64,000 bases of DNA from Nilaparvata lugens. Taxonomy: Eukaryota; Arthropoda; Insecta; Hemiptera; Delphacidae. The translations under genes were made by a program, and so were the position numbers. The notes beneath the pieces are model-generated. The model ran no database searches. It was not told where the DNA came from and worked only from the letters and a program-made list of their open reading frames with translations. Positions 11,164-22,925 of the stretch are shown here, in pieces. Position 1 is the first letter of the stretch. Every line of letters begins with the position of its first letter. Location: contig NC_052505.1 in assembly GCF_014356525.2 (NCBI RefSeq), forward strand, positions 46,669,844 to 46,733,843. Direction: 5' to 3'.

Positions 11164-12006
11164 GTGGTTAATCAATATAACAAGTCTTCATCACAAAGAG
11201 TTATGGGATTGAATGAAAGAGTTGGCCAACCTGTTTTGTTTGAAAGTCAGACTACCACCAGTGGAAGAATTTTGTTGCCAACACTACCTAGCGGTGATTC
11301 ACCTGTTTCCTCAACACCCGGGTCGATTCAAAATGTTGGAATGAAACTGCCAGTGACAGAAAAGAACAAAGAATCCAGATCAGAACTGCCCAGACTGTTC
11401 ATGATATCCAGGCATGAAAATTCGGAGGATGATAACAGTGATGATCATTGTGAGAAACTATCTTTGAATGGCTATAAACAGGGAGTGTCACATGCAGAAC
11501 CTCAAATCTCAAGTGTCAAACACAGAACCTCGAATAATCAACAAATCTTAAAAACCATCTCTAATAAAGATGACAAAGAAGAGAAGAACAAAACAAAAAA
11601 TGAAACTAATACAACAGAGGCTTGTGAAATCACCTTGAATTGTTGTACTATATTCAGAGACAATGTCATCGACACCTTATTGGAGGAAGAGGAAGATAGT
11701 AAGCAGGAAGATCACTACAATCAAAATGATAATTATGTGGATGTGTTTGTTTATGGGTTACATTGTCGTGGTTTGTTAGAAACTGGAGCTCAATGTAGCT
11801 CCAAAACTCGATTATGTGGATGTAGTTGTTTATGGGTTACATTGTCGTTGTTTGTTAGACACTGGAGCTCAATGTAGCATTATACAGAGTGACCTTTTCT
11901 CAAGAATAAAGGAAAAGCACAAGATAGCCATTTTGCCTCTCTCACCACCACCTTCATACGTGGAATCAACTATGGTTGCCGCACTCGTATCACTATCAAA
12001 TGCCTG
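11164..12006 (+). pseudogene. Gypsy linker and aspartic protease, active site duplicated
   Basis: The first 180 residues are a polar, acidic linker (EEEEDSKQEDHYNQNDN near the end). Then comes a retropepsin active-site block twice: first VYGLHCRGLLETGAQCSS (about 11,745-11,800) with Glu in place of the catalytic Asp, and then VYGLHCRCLLDTGAQCS (about 11,822-11,877) with the standard DTGA. The second copy continues IIQSDLFSRI as in Gypsy proteases. Because the two copies are 79 bp apart they lie in different frames. The protease C-terminal motif LLIIGADFL follows at about 12,075-12,105 in the reverse-transcriptase frame, after another frame change near 11,985. Confidence 0.78.
11732..11878 (+). 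repeat. 68-bp direct duplication of the protease active-site segment
   Basis: 11,732-11,799 and 11,811-11,878 are near-identical (both start ATTATGTGGATGT and end CTCAATGTAGC), separated by 11 bp. The 79-bp offset is one more than a multiple of three and so shifts the frame. Confidence 0.92.
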
Positions 12007-13671
12007 TTTGACTTAGAAATCAGTGGCAAAACGTTTTCACATGTCTTCCTTGTACTACCTTCGAAATGTCCTTTACTCATCATTGGTGCAGACTTTCTAA
12101 AATACTTCCAGAGCATAATCAACCTAAGGGATTCAACAATATCACTACAGATTTTGGAGGGTCAATCAACCATAACTGTGAATGCAACTATTGTACCAGG
12201 AGATTTTGTTGGACATATTAGCGAAGTCTATCGAGTCTACCATGATCCAGAGTTTGTTCCCCGTGAGTTTGGTCAGCATGATCTGGAAGAGAGGTTGAGT
12301 GACTATCATGCCTTCATAAATTTGCAGTCAGACAGCGTGATAGATAACACTGATAAATATCTCCAAGAAATACTGGATGGAATTAAGTCACAGCCCTGGG
12401 ATGAAAAGGAGATCCTGAGGATAGTGAGAATGTTGGGAGGTAATGGGGAAGTATTTTCAGAACTACCAGGTCGCGCAACACATTTCACCTGTCACTTGGA
12501 GGCTCAACCACATAACAAATATTTTCACAAGTCTTACCCTATTCCATTTGCTCGCCGATCGGCTGCCGATAAAGAGATTCAGCAGATGGAAGATCTCAGA
12601 ATAATTGAATCATCATCAGCTCAATACAGCTTACCACTGGTTTGTGTTGGTAAGAAAGATGGAAGTGTGAGGCTTTGTCTGGATGCTAGAGCCCTGAATC
12701 TTATACAAAAGAATGACCGTGAAAGCTCAACACCTATTGATCAAGTTCTGCAGACCTTCCATGGGAAAAGGGTATACTCTACCATTGATCTGAGTAGCGG
12801 ATACTGGCAGCTTGAAGTATCTGAAGCATCCAGGGATTATTTGTCATTTGTTTATAATGGCAGGAATCTACGTTTCATCAGGCTTGCTTCTGAAGTTAGA
12901 AACGCAATGGCTTTATTTATCAAGTGTTTGCATCAAGCTGTTGGAGAAGACACCTCTGATTTTTGTACATTGTATGTGGACGATGGAATTATCTCTTCTG
13001 TTTCACGTCTGGAACATTGCCATCATCTTGACCTCATATTTCGCCGACTCCAAAAATGTGGATTGAAACTTAGGCCTTCCAAATGCAGACTCTTCAGACA
13101 ACAAGTGAAGTATCTAGGGCATATTGTTCCAGCTGATGGCATTAAGCAGGACCGAGACAAACTCAAAGCCACAGAAGACTTTCCCTCTCCCACTGGTAGA
13201 AGACAACTACAGAAGTTTCTTGGTCTTCTGCAATTCTATCGCAGATTTAGTCCACACATATCCTCCTACACAGGACAATTGGAACATGTCTTATCCACAA
13301 ATAAACCATGGAGATGGGGAGAAAAAGAAGAGAAGGTTTTCCAAGACATCAAAAAGCATTTCCTTGATGATGTTATGCTCAAGCATCCTGACCTTTCTAA
13401 GCCATTCTACATAAATGTGGATGCTTCACACCATGCAATAGGATCTGGAATCTTCCAGTTGGATGATAATGTAGAGAAAGGTGTGGTGGGCTTTTTCAGT
13501 AAGACATTAATCCCTGCACAACGGCGGTACTCTGTCATTGAAAAAGAGCTCCTCAGCATCATTCAGGTATGTTTGAAATATAGCACCCTACTCCTAGGAC
13601 ACAAGATCTATGTGAACACCGACCACCGTGCACTCACATTCTTGAAGACTGCCAAGCTGACCAACAACTGA
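12007..13671 (+). pseudogene. pol: Gypsy protease end, reverse transcriptase and RNase H
   Basis: One open frame carries the protease C-terminus (LLIIGADFLKYF), then RT: the SLPLVCVGKKDGSVRLCLD block (about 12,630), YSTIDLSSGYWQL (about 12,775) and the catalytic LYVDDGIISS (about 12,970), followed by LGHIV and the thumb/connection LQKFLGLLQFYRRF (about 13,207). RNase H follows with YINVDASHHAIGSG (about 13,410), FSKTL..AQRRYSVIEKELL (about 13,500) and NTDHRAL (about 13,616). The palm motif F-x-DD is present as YVDD. This order is diagnostic of Ty3/Gypsy. In the palm, the usual FGL/NAP segment is degenerate (RLASEVRNAMALF). It ends at a TGA at 13,669, inside RNase H sequence, through an indel. 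Confidence 0.93.
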
Positions 13672-13712
13672 TATCACGCTGATTTCTTGCTCTCCAAGAA
13701 TTTGACATCCAG

Positions 13713-14303
13713 ATGACGCATCTCCCTGGCAAGCAAAACTGCACAGCAGACTTCCTGTCCCGTGAAGTAGATGCCACCCACACTGCAGAACAGACATTTG
13801 CGTGCTATGCTGTGGACAATGTTGCCCCAGTCCCATTTCCAGAGGGTATCAAATCAAAGGACCCCAGCCAGCTGTTAACGGTAAACAACGTGGTTGAGTC
13901 ACAGAAAGGTGATGACCGTTTGAGAGTCATCAGGGAGCAGTTACTCTCCAACACTCCAGCCACACTTGACAAAGAGTATCTGAAACAGTATACACTATAT
14001 CAGGATATATTTTTCCATCGATCCCGGCCTGATTCATATTGTGGGAAGATAGTTATCCCGGAGCAACTGATAGTGCCAACAATCAGAGAGATGCATGAGC
14101 GCTTAGGCCACTTTGGAGCTAAACGAATCTACAGAGCCCTAAAGGAGCTATGCACGCTCGAAGGAATGCATAGACACGTCAGTCGCATCACCACTGCTTG
14201 TGACATCTGTCAACGCACCAAACATGATCACTTTCTGATAAGAGGCAAGATGCTACCAATCATACCGGACAAACCACTGGACCTACTATCTACAGATATG
14301 TAG
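13713..14303 (+). pseudogene. pol: Gypsy RNase H end and integrase zinc-binding domain
   Basis: Starts in the frame with MTHLPGKQNCTADFLSR, the conserved end of the RNase H/tether region, then about 100 residues of linker. The integrase HHCC domain follows: H in IREMHERLGHFGAKR (about 14,085) and CDICQRTK (about 14,200). It reaches the first integrase catalytic Asp in DLLSTDM and stops at 14,301. The break from the preceding frame lies between 13,669 and 13,713, where at least two small indels have occurred. Confidence 0.88.
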
Positions 14304-14315
14304 ATCATACTGTAT

Positions 14316-14988
14316 CACTCAGCAGTGGATACCTCAAGTTGGTAGACCTCTTCGTATACTTTCTGACAATGCCACTTACTTCTGCAGCAAGAAGTGGCAA
14401 GACATCTTACATGGTGAAAACATTCTGCTTTCCTACACCTCCAGTTACAGTCCCAGCGGAAATCCTGTGGAGAGGAGTATGGCTGAAATATCAAGGTTCA
14501 TGAGAGTATACTGCCAGGATGCACATCAACATTGGGTGAGATACCTACCTTTCCTTGAAATGTGTTTGAACCATTCTTACAATGAAACTACAGGGGCTAC
14601 ACCACATGAGGTCGTCTTTGGCACCAAGAGCACAAACTTTCTACAAGATCTAATTGAATTCCCGACTGGACATCAAGAGATGGTCATACCCACCATACAG
14701 CTTGTCAGGCAGAATCTGGAAAAGGCAGCAAGCCAATGGAAGAAGCAACATGACAAGCATGTCAGGACTTACCAGTACACAGTTGGACGAGAAGTATTGC
14801 TAAGATCCCACCATACTTCTGATGCCCTTGGGAAAGTGACCAAGAAGTTCTTCCATCTCTATATAGGACCCTACACTATCACCAAAGTATCCAGATGCAA
14901 CACTGTCCATCTAAAGAATCCTCAGACAAATGAAGTGGTTGGATGGACAAATGTCCTCAACATCAAACCCTATTGGCATGAGACATAG
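14316..14988 (+). pseudogene. pol: Gypsy integrase core remainder and C-terminal domain
   Basis: The frame resumes with IPQVGRPLRILSDNATYF, which holds the second catalytic Asp, and SGNPVERSMAEISRF (about 14,455) where the catalytic Glu lies. NHSYNETTGATPHEVVFG (about 14,565) is the usual end of the integrase core, and GPYTITKV...VHLKNPQT is the C-terminal chromodomain-like/SH3 part. Compared with other integrases, the roughly 40 residues that should lie between the first and second Asp are missing at 14,303-14,316, so the enzyme is dead. The stop at 14,986 looks like the natural end of pol. No env gene follows. Confidence 0.88.
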
Positions 14989-14990
14989 TT

Positions 14991-16933
14991 GGATCAGTCT
15001 ATTCCATCAGATCAAAAATTGAAAAAAAAATGAAGAAGGTATCATCCCACTTCAAGACTCATATCCTGGAGGAAATATCACATCATTAATGTTCATGTCA
15101 CCCCTGCATTTCTTGTTATTGTTCACCAGGAGAGTCTCTATGCTTCAAGAATTGTCATTCTACAACCCACATGAAGCACACAGTAGTAGAGAAATAATTT
15201 AGCTGTTCTCTGATGTTCCTTGTTGTTTGTATTATGCTCACATTTATTATAGTCAAATTGTTTATTTTTTTTTGTTTATTACTGTCATATTATGCTTATA
15301 TTACCATTTAGTTCAAGTATTTAATTATTGTTGCATTATATTGTAAGCCTATATTCATGTGAATATATCCCAAAGGCAAATTTATGTTAAATTGATGTGT
15401 CACCAACTTGAGAATTGTCAAGTTGTGTGTTGTGTCTCCTGCTGCCCATTCAAATGTATAACATGTTAATTAATTGTGATATTTTTTTTCGTGAACTCGA
15501 ATATCATAATAATTCACTATTTCAAAATACTTATTTTTCTCAATTGGAGCAGAGTTCCATGTACTCTATTCTTGAGTTTTGTGTCCACTTGATGTTATGT
15601 GATGGTGCAGCAGGACAATGTGATAAATTTGTATTAAATGCAAAATATTATATGTCTTTCTTCATGTGCCAGTGCAGTTATCAGCACCTCAAGTGCACTC
15701 CACTTTTAGGAGTAGCCCTTCTGGTCTTCAAGGCGAAATATTTTGAAGATATATTCCAAATTTGGAACTTGAATTTTCAAATTAAACTTTAGAGTTTTTC
15801 ACATAAGATAACTGCACAAAACGTTGAATTGACATGCAATGGACAATTTTGATACTAACTGATCCTGTATTTACACTGATTGAATAATATTATCAACACA
15901 GACAAAAAAAAATTAAAAGTTGGAGAAAAATTATTAAATCAATAGCAGCAACGTGCTGTAATAACAAAACATCAAGTAATAAAATTAAATAACAAAACAA
16001 AGCAAAAAAATAACAAAAATTAACCAAATAAAAATGTCTGTGATATATTGTAGACTCAGTATTATTATTGTTATTAGCATTAAGATTAGTATCATTGTTA
16101 AGATTATTATTATATTTGTTAGATGTTATTCAAATGTATATTATTTGTTATTATCAGCATGCCCCACTGTAAGGAAAATGAGAAAGTGAAACGATTGGAA
16201 GATACACACAGCCAATAAACAGAATCAGGTAGAAAGGAATGAAGAACAGCTGGCGAGTGAGATAAGCAAGTAAAGAAAGATTAAACATGAGATAGAAATG
16301 AAAGAATAGAGCCCAACACAAAATGATGAGCCCAACACATTCAAGAGAGAGAAATAATCAATTGAAAAGACAAGGTTGTCTATGGAATGAATAATGAACA
16401 CAGATATAAAATTTGCAAACAGTTATAATTGAAATTGGAGAAATCAAAGACAAATTAAGTGAGTCAGAAATGTGACATAATGCTCTAATTGTATTTAGTT
16501 TGTAGGAATTGTCATTGCAAACTTATGTGGCATTACAGATGTTGTCATGTTGGAGATATTGGAGTATGGCGGGCCAGCAAACTTAGTATTGCATCTTCTT
16601 GTATTATTTGGGATTTTCTTTTTTTTTTCTTTAGGTGAGTGGGGCTTGTTGCCCACTTCACTATTTATTGTAATTGCTGTGGAGAGAATTCCACTTGTTA
16701 AGTCGAAGGGCTTGGACCCAGACTTATATCAATTTTGTACTGATGGTTGATTGTTTCCCATCTTGTACTACCACAATCCTTAAGTGTAATAGTGTAATGT
16801 TGGAGATGCTTGGCTAGTCTTGCTGCAGTTGACCCGATATGAGGGCTGGAATGTGCTGTATGGGTGAGAAATTGGCAAGACCTTGAGACTCAACCTCTTG
16901 CAAATTTGGGGCTTTTATGTGACATCACATTTC
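14991..16933. other. AT-rich 3' flank of the Gypsy element, nothing recognised
   Basis: Contains poly-T/poly-A runs and a 125-codon open frame at 15,415-15,792 that matches nothing I know and lacks env features. The segment 16,539-16,760 is less AT-rich and could be LTR-derived, but no partner exists upstream of gag. Confidence 0.4.
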
Positions 16934-16943
16934 ATAAGCAGAA

Positions 16944-17811
16944 AAACTAAAAACCCGAAACAATATTATGCAAAAACTTTGCGGAACATCATGGGGAGCT
17001 TCAGCATCTACATTACGCTCTACAGCCCTAAGCCTTGTCTTTTCAGCTGCTGAGTACTGTGCTCCAGTCTGGATGAATAGCTCTCATGTTCATAGGGTTG
17101 ATGTTCAGCTAAATAACTCAATGAGAATGATAGGTGGTGTTCTGAAATCTACCCCTGTGGAATGGCTCCCGGTGTTGAGTCACATCCCACCCCCAAATCT
17201 TCGACGCATGAATGCCCTCACTAGAGAGTACAAGAAGATACAGGAAAATCGAAGCCTGCCAATACATGAGGATATACAAGATGCCAATCAGAGCCGTCTG
17301 CAATCTCGTAAGCCACCGGTTAGGACGGCAATTACAGCCTTAGATTCAGGTTTCCGTTTAACTGAGGCCTGGCAACAAGCGTGGTCAGCAAAGCAGAACA
17401 TTGACATCCCATTTGTAGCCAGAAGACCACCAGGCTTCGATTTGCCTCGTAAAACATGGTCGGCATTGAATAGGGTACGAACTCATCATGGTAGATGTGC
17501 CTATCTGATGCATAAGTGGGGGAAGGCTGACTCCCCTTTCTGTGAGTGTGGAGCAGTCCAGACTGTGAGACACATAGTGGAGGAGTGTCCCAGATCAGCA
17601 TACACGGGTGCACATGAAGATTTCCTGGTGGCTAAACCAGCATCAATAGCCTACTTAAATACCCTGGAAGCATGCCTCTAATTTCCAGGTCAAAAGTGAC
17701 TGAGATATTTTCATTCGTTTTATATATGAATTTTCTATTGTTTTCTTTTTTTTCGAATTTTGTGATCATAAATGTGTTGTGTATACTGCCATACGCTAAA
17801 TAAATAAATAA
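16944..17811 (+). pseudogene. 5'-truncated LINE: RT C-terminus with zinc knuckle, poly(AAAT) tail, target duplication
   Basis: The open frame 16,968-17,681 is the C-terminal part of a non-LTR reverse transcriptase: LRSTALSLVFSAAEYCAPVW, QLNNSMRMIGG, WLPVLSHIPPPNLRR, and the C-terminal Cys-His knuckle CECGAVQTVRHIVEECP (about 17,540-17,590). The 3' end runs into CTAAATAAATAAATAAAT at about 17,796. The insertion is flanked by the 10-bp direct repeat ATAAGCAGAA at 16,934-16,943 and 17,812-17,821, as expected from target-primed reverse transcription; the first three bases may partly belong to the tail. Endonuclease and polymerase palm are absent through 5' truncation. The frame itself is open, suggesting a fairly recent insertion. 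Confidence 0.9.
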
Positions 17812-19000
17812 ATAAGCAGAATCGTTGTTCATCTGTCTGTTCGTTTGTAGAACATACTACAATAACTTTTGAACGATTTAATCATTCAGCTTCAAATTTT
17901 CAACACATAATCTTCCAATCTGTCTCCCTGTGTATTGTCTGTCTGTAATATACGAGTAATTGATAATACTACTTGTGATAGCAATTGCTATGACGTTGGT
18001 ATTGATAGTTTAGGGGTTGAGAATTTCGATTCAGATTTATTTACCAAGCTGAGTAGTTTAACAAAGAAGTTCTTTGAATTTACATAGGCCTACAGATTTG
18101 GTGAAAATTATGGACCAGCGTGATATTACTTTTCCAATGATAATTTGATAGTTGGTTTCATTGGAGACTCTATCCGAATTAAAATAACTACTTTTCTGTA
18201 GATTCTGAATTCTGATCCGCCATCTTAAATCCGCCATATTGAATCCTTTTTTTCAAATGGGAAGGTTGTCACGTGACACATGATTCAAGAACATAATTTG
18301 AAGATAAAATGAATAGATAAAACCGCACATCGATATCTCAAACCGATTCAATGATGTTCACATTTTTAAGGATTCCGAAATAAATGAGGTGGGTACATTG
18401 AAAATACGACAGTTGAATTATTTCGTCCAATGTGTTACGTATGTGAGTGGGAGTTACTATTAGTGGTTACTTACTCTCGTAAGAGTGAAATTAGATAGTT
18501 TAGATGTTTTAAATTTTCAATGTACTCATGTATTTCATTTTTCTATGATTTATTAGTATCTTCGAATGTAAATATTTTTGAAAATGTTTGAGGTATCGAT
18601 CTGAGGTTTCCGCTATTAATTTTCTCTTAAAATTTAGTATCCAAATGATGTAACACTATCATGAGCACGATCCCATTTAAAAAATGAAGTTGGATTTGAA
18701 ATGAAGCTGGATTCGAAATGAAGTTGGATTCATATTTCAATTACTTTGGATCTAAGATGACGGACAAAAATTCTGAAGCCACAGAATAGTAGTTAATTCA
18801 TTCGAATAGGATGTTCAATAGAACCTACTTTTTCAAATTATCATTGTAAAAGAATTACTGTGTAAAAAAAATACTAAGCTGTTTCCATAATTCCACCAAC
18901 CAAGTACTTGTATAATTACAAGTTGCAAATTTCAAAGATGAATCCAACAGTTCTAGAGCGAGTTCTCCACCCCAGGGGGTCTGGATTTATTTTTTCAACA
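17812..19000. repeat. Dispersed repeat family B, copy 1
   Basis: Related to 43,683-46,080 and, in its first part, to 58,262-58,480. Shared blocks are TCTGTCTGTTCGTTTGT (about 17,832), ATACTACTTGTGATAGCA (about 17,967), TGAAGTTGGATT with GAAGCTGGATTCGAAATGAA (about 18,683-18,720), AGCTGTTTCCATAATTC (about 18,878) and the closing CCCAGGGGGTC (about 18,972). The target DNA of the LINE at 16,944 is the start of this repeat. No coding capacity. Confidence 0.75.
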
Positions 19001-19841
19001 CTTCTGTTATGATCCCAACTATTAATCATAATGTAGAAAGTACCAGAATACCTTTTTATATCTTATTGCATTACCTGTTTCAGCTCTTTTGAGTTATTAT
19101 CAGATAGAAACAAATATGCTACAAATGAAACTTGTTACCTACTAGAATTTGGACTGATACCTTTGTTTGGGAAAAGATTACATTTTGTCTATATAATCAT
19201 GATACAATTTATCGATTCATCACGTAATAATTATTGAATGATGAGAGTTATAATCAATCTCATATATAATTTCATCTTCCATGTATTTTGAAATGTCTTC
19301 AGGTAAGCTACGTTTCAAAAATGTTCAATCCTCATTCTGATGTTATTTGAAGCGCATAAACTGAGCCAACTTATGCAATAACGAAATTCTTGTGGATATA
19401 ACTTGGTTAGAGAATTGGTGATGTACTCCTGTGATTGTTCAAACATAGAGTAGGGAGATGCTTGATGTAGAACCTAAAAAGAACATGAAAGAGCCTATAT
19501 ATAGAGGCTAGAAGTACTTATTGAATTTATTTGAATGTAGATGTTCAATATTGTTATTGTCATGAAAAAAGCTATGCTATCCTTTTTAAATAATGGAACA
19601 TTTCATAAAAGATTTCACTGAAACATTCACACACTATGCCTAGTGGTCAAGAAGTGATCTGATAAATTGAAATAGAAATCACAATAAAAATGATGACAGG
19701 TATTAATAGATGCGAAGAAAGAAAACAGACAGAAAAAAAAACAGAAATCCTATTCTGTGGCCTGTGAGTGATAAAGTAGGTCTACCTGTATTTAAAATTG
19801 AATTTTAATTTTTGTAGTAGTATAGGAAAGATAATATAGTA
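19001..19841. other. AT-rich spacer, no gene seen
   Basis: No recognisable gene, RNA or repeat. Confidence 0.45.
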
Positions 19842-21556
19842 TATTGAAAACTGGCTTTCACAATAGTGAGCTTTTTGACTAGAGGTATATTGTCTATAGA
19901 AAAGATCGTCCTGGTAGTGATTCCTGTCGAGGTAGTCTCCTTATAGCAGTTCGTAGAGGAATTCAGTCTTGCGAGTGTATTAATATCAATTTGTCACCGG
20001 ATGGTGGTCGGTTTGAGAGTTTCATGATGAGAGTTGCATCTCGGGATGGACCTCTGTACATTAACGTAACATATTTTCACAATAATGCGACTGTTGAAGA
20101 CTTTCAAGTTTATTTTGATTGTCTGGAAAACTATGTTCATGAGATTGGAGATAGGTTTTTATTGTGGGAGACTTCAACTTGCCAGAGATCACCGATAACA
20201 TGTATGATCAATTTTCGGATTTTCATAACTTGCAGTTATTTAATAGTGAAAGGAACTTGAGGAACTTCTCTCCAGTTTTCCTCGGAATGTCTAGTTTTTG
20301 CTGATGATATTAAGATTTATCGAGAGGTCCGAGGTCCTGCTGATTGCCATCAGTTGCAGATTGATGTTAACAGGGCTTCATTGTGGTGTGCGGTGAATCG
20401 TCTTGAGATAAATGTGGACAAGTGTAAATGTATGATGTAGCCTATTCTAGGAAACGTAATCCTACAGCCTTCACTTACAGAATTAATAATCATATTCTGG
20501 ACAGAGTTACCATCTGCAAGGACTTGGGATTTGTTTTTGACAATTCTTTGTCATTCTCACCCCACAAGTATGTAACTAACAAGGCAAACAAGCTGTTGAG
20601 GTTTGTTTTGAGGAACTCGGCTGACTTCAGTAACCCTGATGCTATAATGATTGTTTATGTCTCTCTTGTGAGGAGTGTGCTTTAGTTTGGCTCCATGGTT
20701 TGGAGTCCTCATACTGATTAAGATAATCGTGCAATTGAGAAAATTCAAAATGAATTGCTTCGTCTCCTGTATTTTCAGAAGCTTAGAAGAGCTTGTCCTC
20801 TTGGTTTTCCTCCTGGCAGACTGAGATATATGTTTTCGATGGATTACTTGAGTTCGCGCAGGGATTGAGCTTCAGTGTTTTTCATTTGGTTGCTGCTTAA
20901 TGGAGTGGTGCATTCTCCTGTGCTGCTGTCAATGCTCAACTTTTAAGTATTCGCCTTCAATGCCAGGAATTTTGTCTTGTTTTCTTCGCCTAGAAGCAGG
21001 ACTGTGCATAATTATTTCTCGCCTCTACAGAGTGCAGAGACTTATGAATTAGCTGAGTAGAGGGTCACACTTGGTTGAATCGGAATTGGAAGTAAGGAGA
21101 TTGATGTTGGAGTCAATTGCTCGTTGGTAATATGCCTATCTTGTTCTTTTTCTCCTCTTTAATTTACACTCAACAACGTAGTCGTCGTCATGATGATTAT
21201 CATCATCATCATCGTTATCGTCATAATCATCATCATCATCGTCATACCCCTCGTTATCATCTTCTGTAATTGTTGGTTCAAAATATTGACATAAAGATAG
21301 ATATTGTTCTTTTCTTCTCTTATTAATTTATACTTATCGTCATTATATTCCTCTCTTTCATCTTCTATTTTAGTTAAAAAATATTGTAGTTTCTATCTCT
21401 CTTCAATTTAGTGAATTTTCATATCATATTATACTTTTACTATATTATATTATACTATTAATATATTAGAATTGTAATCCTTGTTGTGTCAAGAGGGCTA
21501 TTATGGGAAGTATCTCTTCCTGCCCTCATATTGTTATGTAAATAATAAATAAAACG
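19842..21556 (+). pseudogene. Internally deleted LINE: endonuclease joined to RT palm, plus 3' UTR
   Basis: The endonuclease part (19,842-20,265) shows YIVYRKDRPGSDS, SLLIAVRRGI, a PLYINVTYF strand and a GDFNLPEIT motif split by a frameshift near 20,160. It is joined at about 20,270-20,285 directly to reverse-transcriptase palm sequence with LVFADDIKIYREV, LEINVDKCK, then FTYRINN.., CKDLGFVFDNSLSF and NKANKLLRFVLRNSADF (20,430-20,685). About 350 residues that normally lie between (linker, fingers and first palm) are missing. A stop replaces an upstream codon near 19,880 and others follow in the thumb region. The tail (about 21,480-21,556) ends in TAAATAATAAATAAAA, the likely 3' end. FADD keeps the catalytic aspartates. 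Confidence 0.85.
21187..21262 (+). repeat. Imperfect (CAT)n triplet repeat in LINE 3' region
   Basis: Repeated CAT/CGT units with interruptions, inside the 3' untranslated part of the preceding LINE. Confidence 0.8.
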
Positions 21557-22859
21557 ACTTGATATTGTCAAAACGAGTAGTAACCACAGTTTTGGTTATT
21601 ACACAAAATAACAAATTTTGGTCATTATTAATCTAGTAGACTCAAAGATGAAACCTTAAGCAGCAGAAAATAGTGTTGATGAAGCACCATGATTGGTCGT
21701 CAGTAAGTTATTGAGCTATTAAAGTTAAGCTCTGTCATTAGTCGAGACCAGACACGCCTCCAGTTCCCCAAATATGGGAATGAGAACCGTTGAACAACAC
21801 CAAATAAATACTAAGAACAGATGAGACGGATGATACATTATCTTGAAGCTAGTTCAACACGAGAACAGTTTTATCGAATTAACTAATTTTTTGTCCACTA
21901 TTTGCCTTGTGCCAGCATTTTTTGACCAAGATTGGAATTTATACTTTTTTCATAATTTTTGTATTTTCCATTTAACAAGACTGCTATTTTTGCAGGTCAC
22001 AGTCAAGGGAAACTGCACGCACTATTGGAACTCGTGAGTAATACGTTGCAGAAAATGTAGACTATTCAACTTGGAAATACGTTTTGTCGATAACATAATA
22101 AAGGTAGCAAGTGAATAGGCAGGAATAATCATCGGAATATTGTATTCTGGTGAAAATCACAATCACTTGATTCAAGGAAGGTTGCAGACCTTCAAAAAGC
22201 ATACAGCTTTGTTGCATACAGCTGCTACAAAATCAAGAGTTGAAGATAATCTCGAGAAGGTGATAATGACTATTATTGTACCACTGAACAATTCTCACCT
22301 GATGACATATTATATTGCTATTCTTACTACTTGAGGAAAAACTGGTAAATTATTACATAATTTTTTCATATTTTCATTCAGGCTATTTCTTATACATTAC
22401 GAAATAAATCAAGAAACTATGCAATATACACTGCAATTATGAAAAAATTATTCTACGAGATGAAACATTAGTAACTACTTTCCAAAAGAGCAAGTTGGTG
22501 CTAGAGGAAGGAGCCAGCCGACCTTCGGCAAGCTAATAGGAAAACTAAGAATCAGTGGACACAGAGATAAAAAACATAATGAACATTAAAAATGAATGAA
22601 TATCAAATAATATGAATCATATTTAAGGGTTTCAATACAAGAGTAATGCCGGGTTGCAGAGTCGTTACATAAAATCAAACATACCTATGTGAGACATAGG
22701 AGTGGGAATAATTAATTAATTAATTCAAAAATATAACAGCAACAATGCAACAAATCGTTAGTTATCAAAAACTAAAATAGAAGATTCATTGGAAATTGCA
22801 GTTGACCAGAAATCTTACAGTAAAAACAGAAATACCGTATTATCTATTGAGACTATTAA
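21557..22859. other. AT-rich spacer, no gene seen
   Basis: Only short chance ORFs; nothing recognisable. Confidence 0.45.
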
Positions 22860-22876
22860 TCCTATTATATTAAGCA

Positions 22877-22925
<49 letters not shown>

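Larger units (their letters stand above)
9277..14990 (+). mobile_element. Defective Ty3/Gypsy LTR-retrotransposon body (LTRs not found)
   Basis: Gag, aspartic protease, reverse transcriptase, RNase H and integrase follow in the Ty3/Gypsy order on the plus strand. The reading frame changes at least six times through small indels, one local duplication and one larger deletion, so no intact polyprotein is possible. No pair of direct terminal repeats, primer-binding site or polypurine tract could be found within 2.3 kb upstream or 2 kb downstream. The element may have lost its LTRs, or they may be too diverged or long to recognise by eye. Individual domains are listed below. Confidence 0.88.

Noticed and set aside
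15415..15792. 125-codon open frame as a retrotransposon env gene
   Set aside because: It has no signal peptide plus transmembrane layout, cleavage site or glycosylation pattern typical of env.
7020..16933. LTR pair around the Gypsy element
   Set aside because: Upstream (7.0-9.3 kb) and downstream (15.0-16.9 kb) sequences were compared by eye for direct repeats and none was found.
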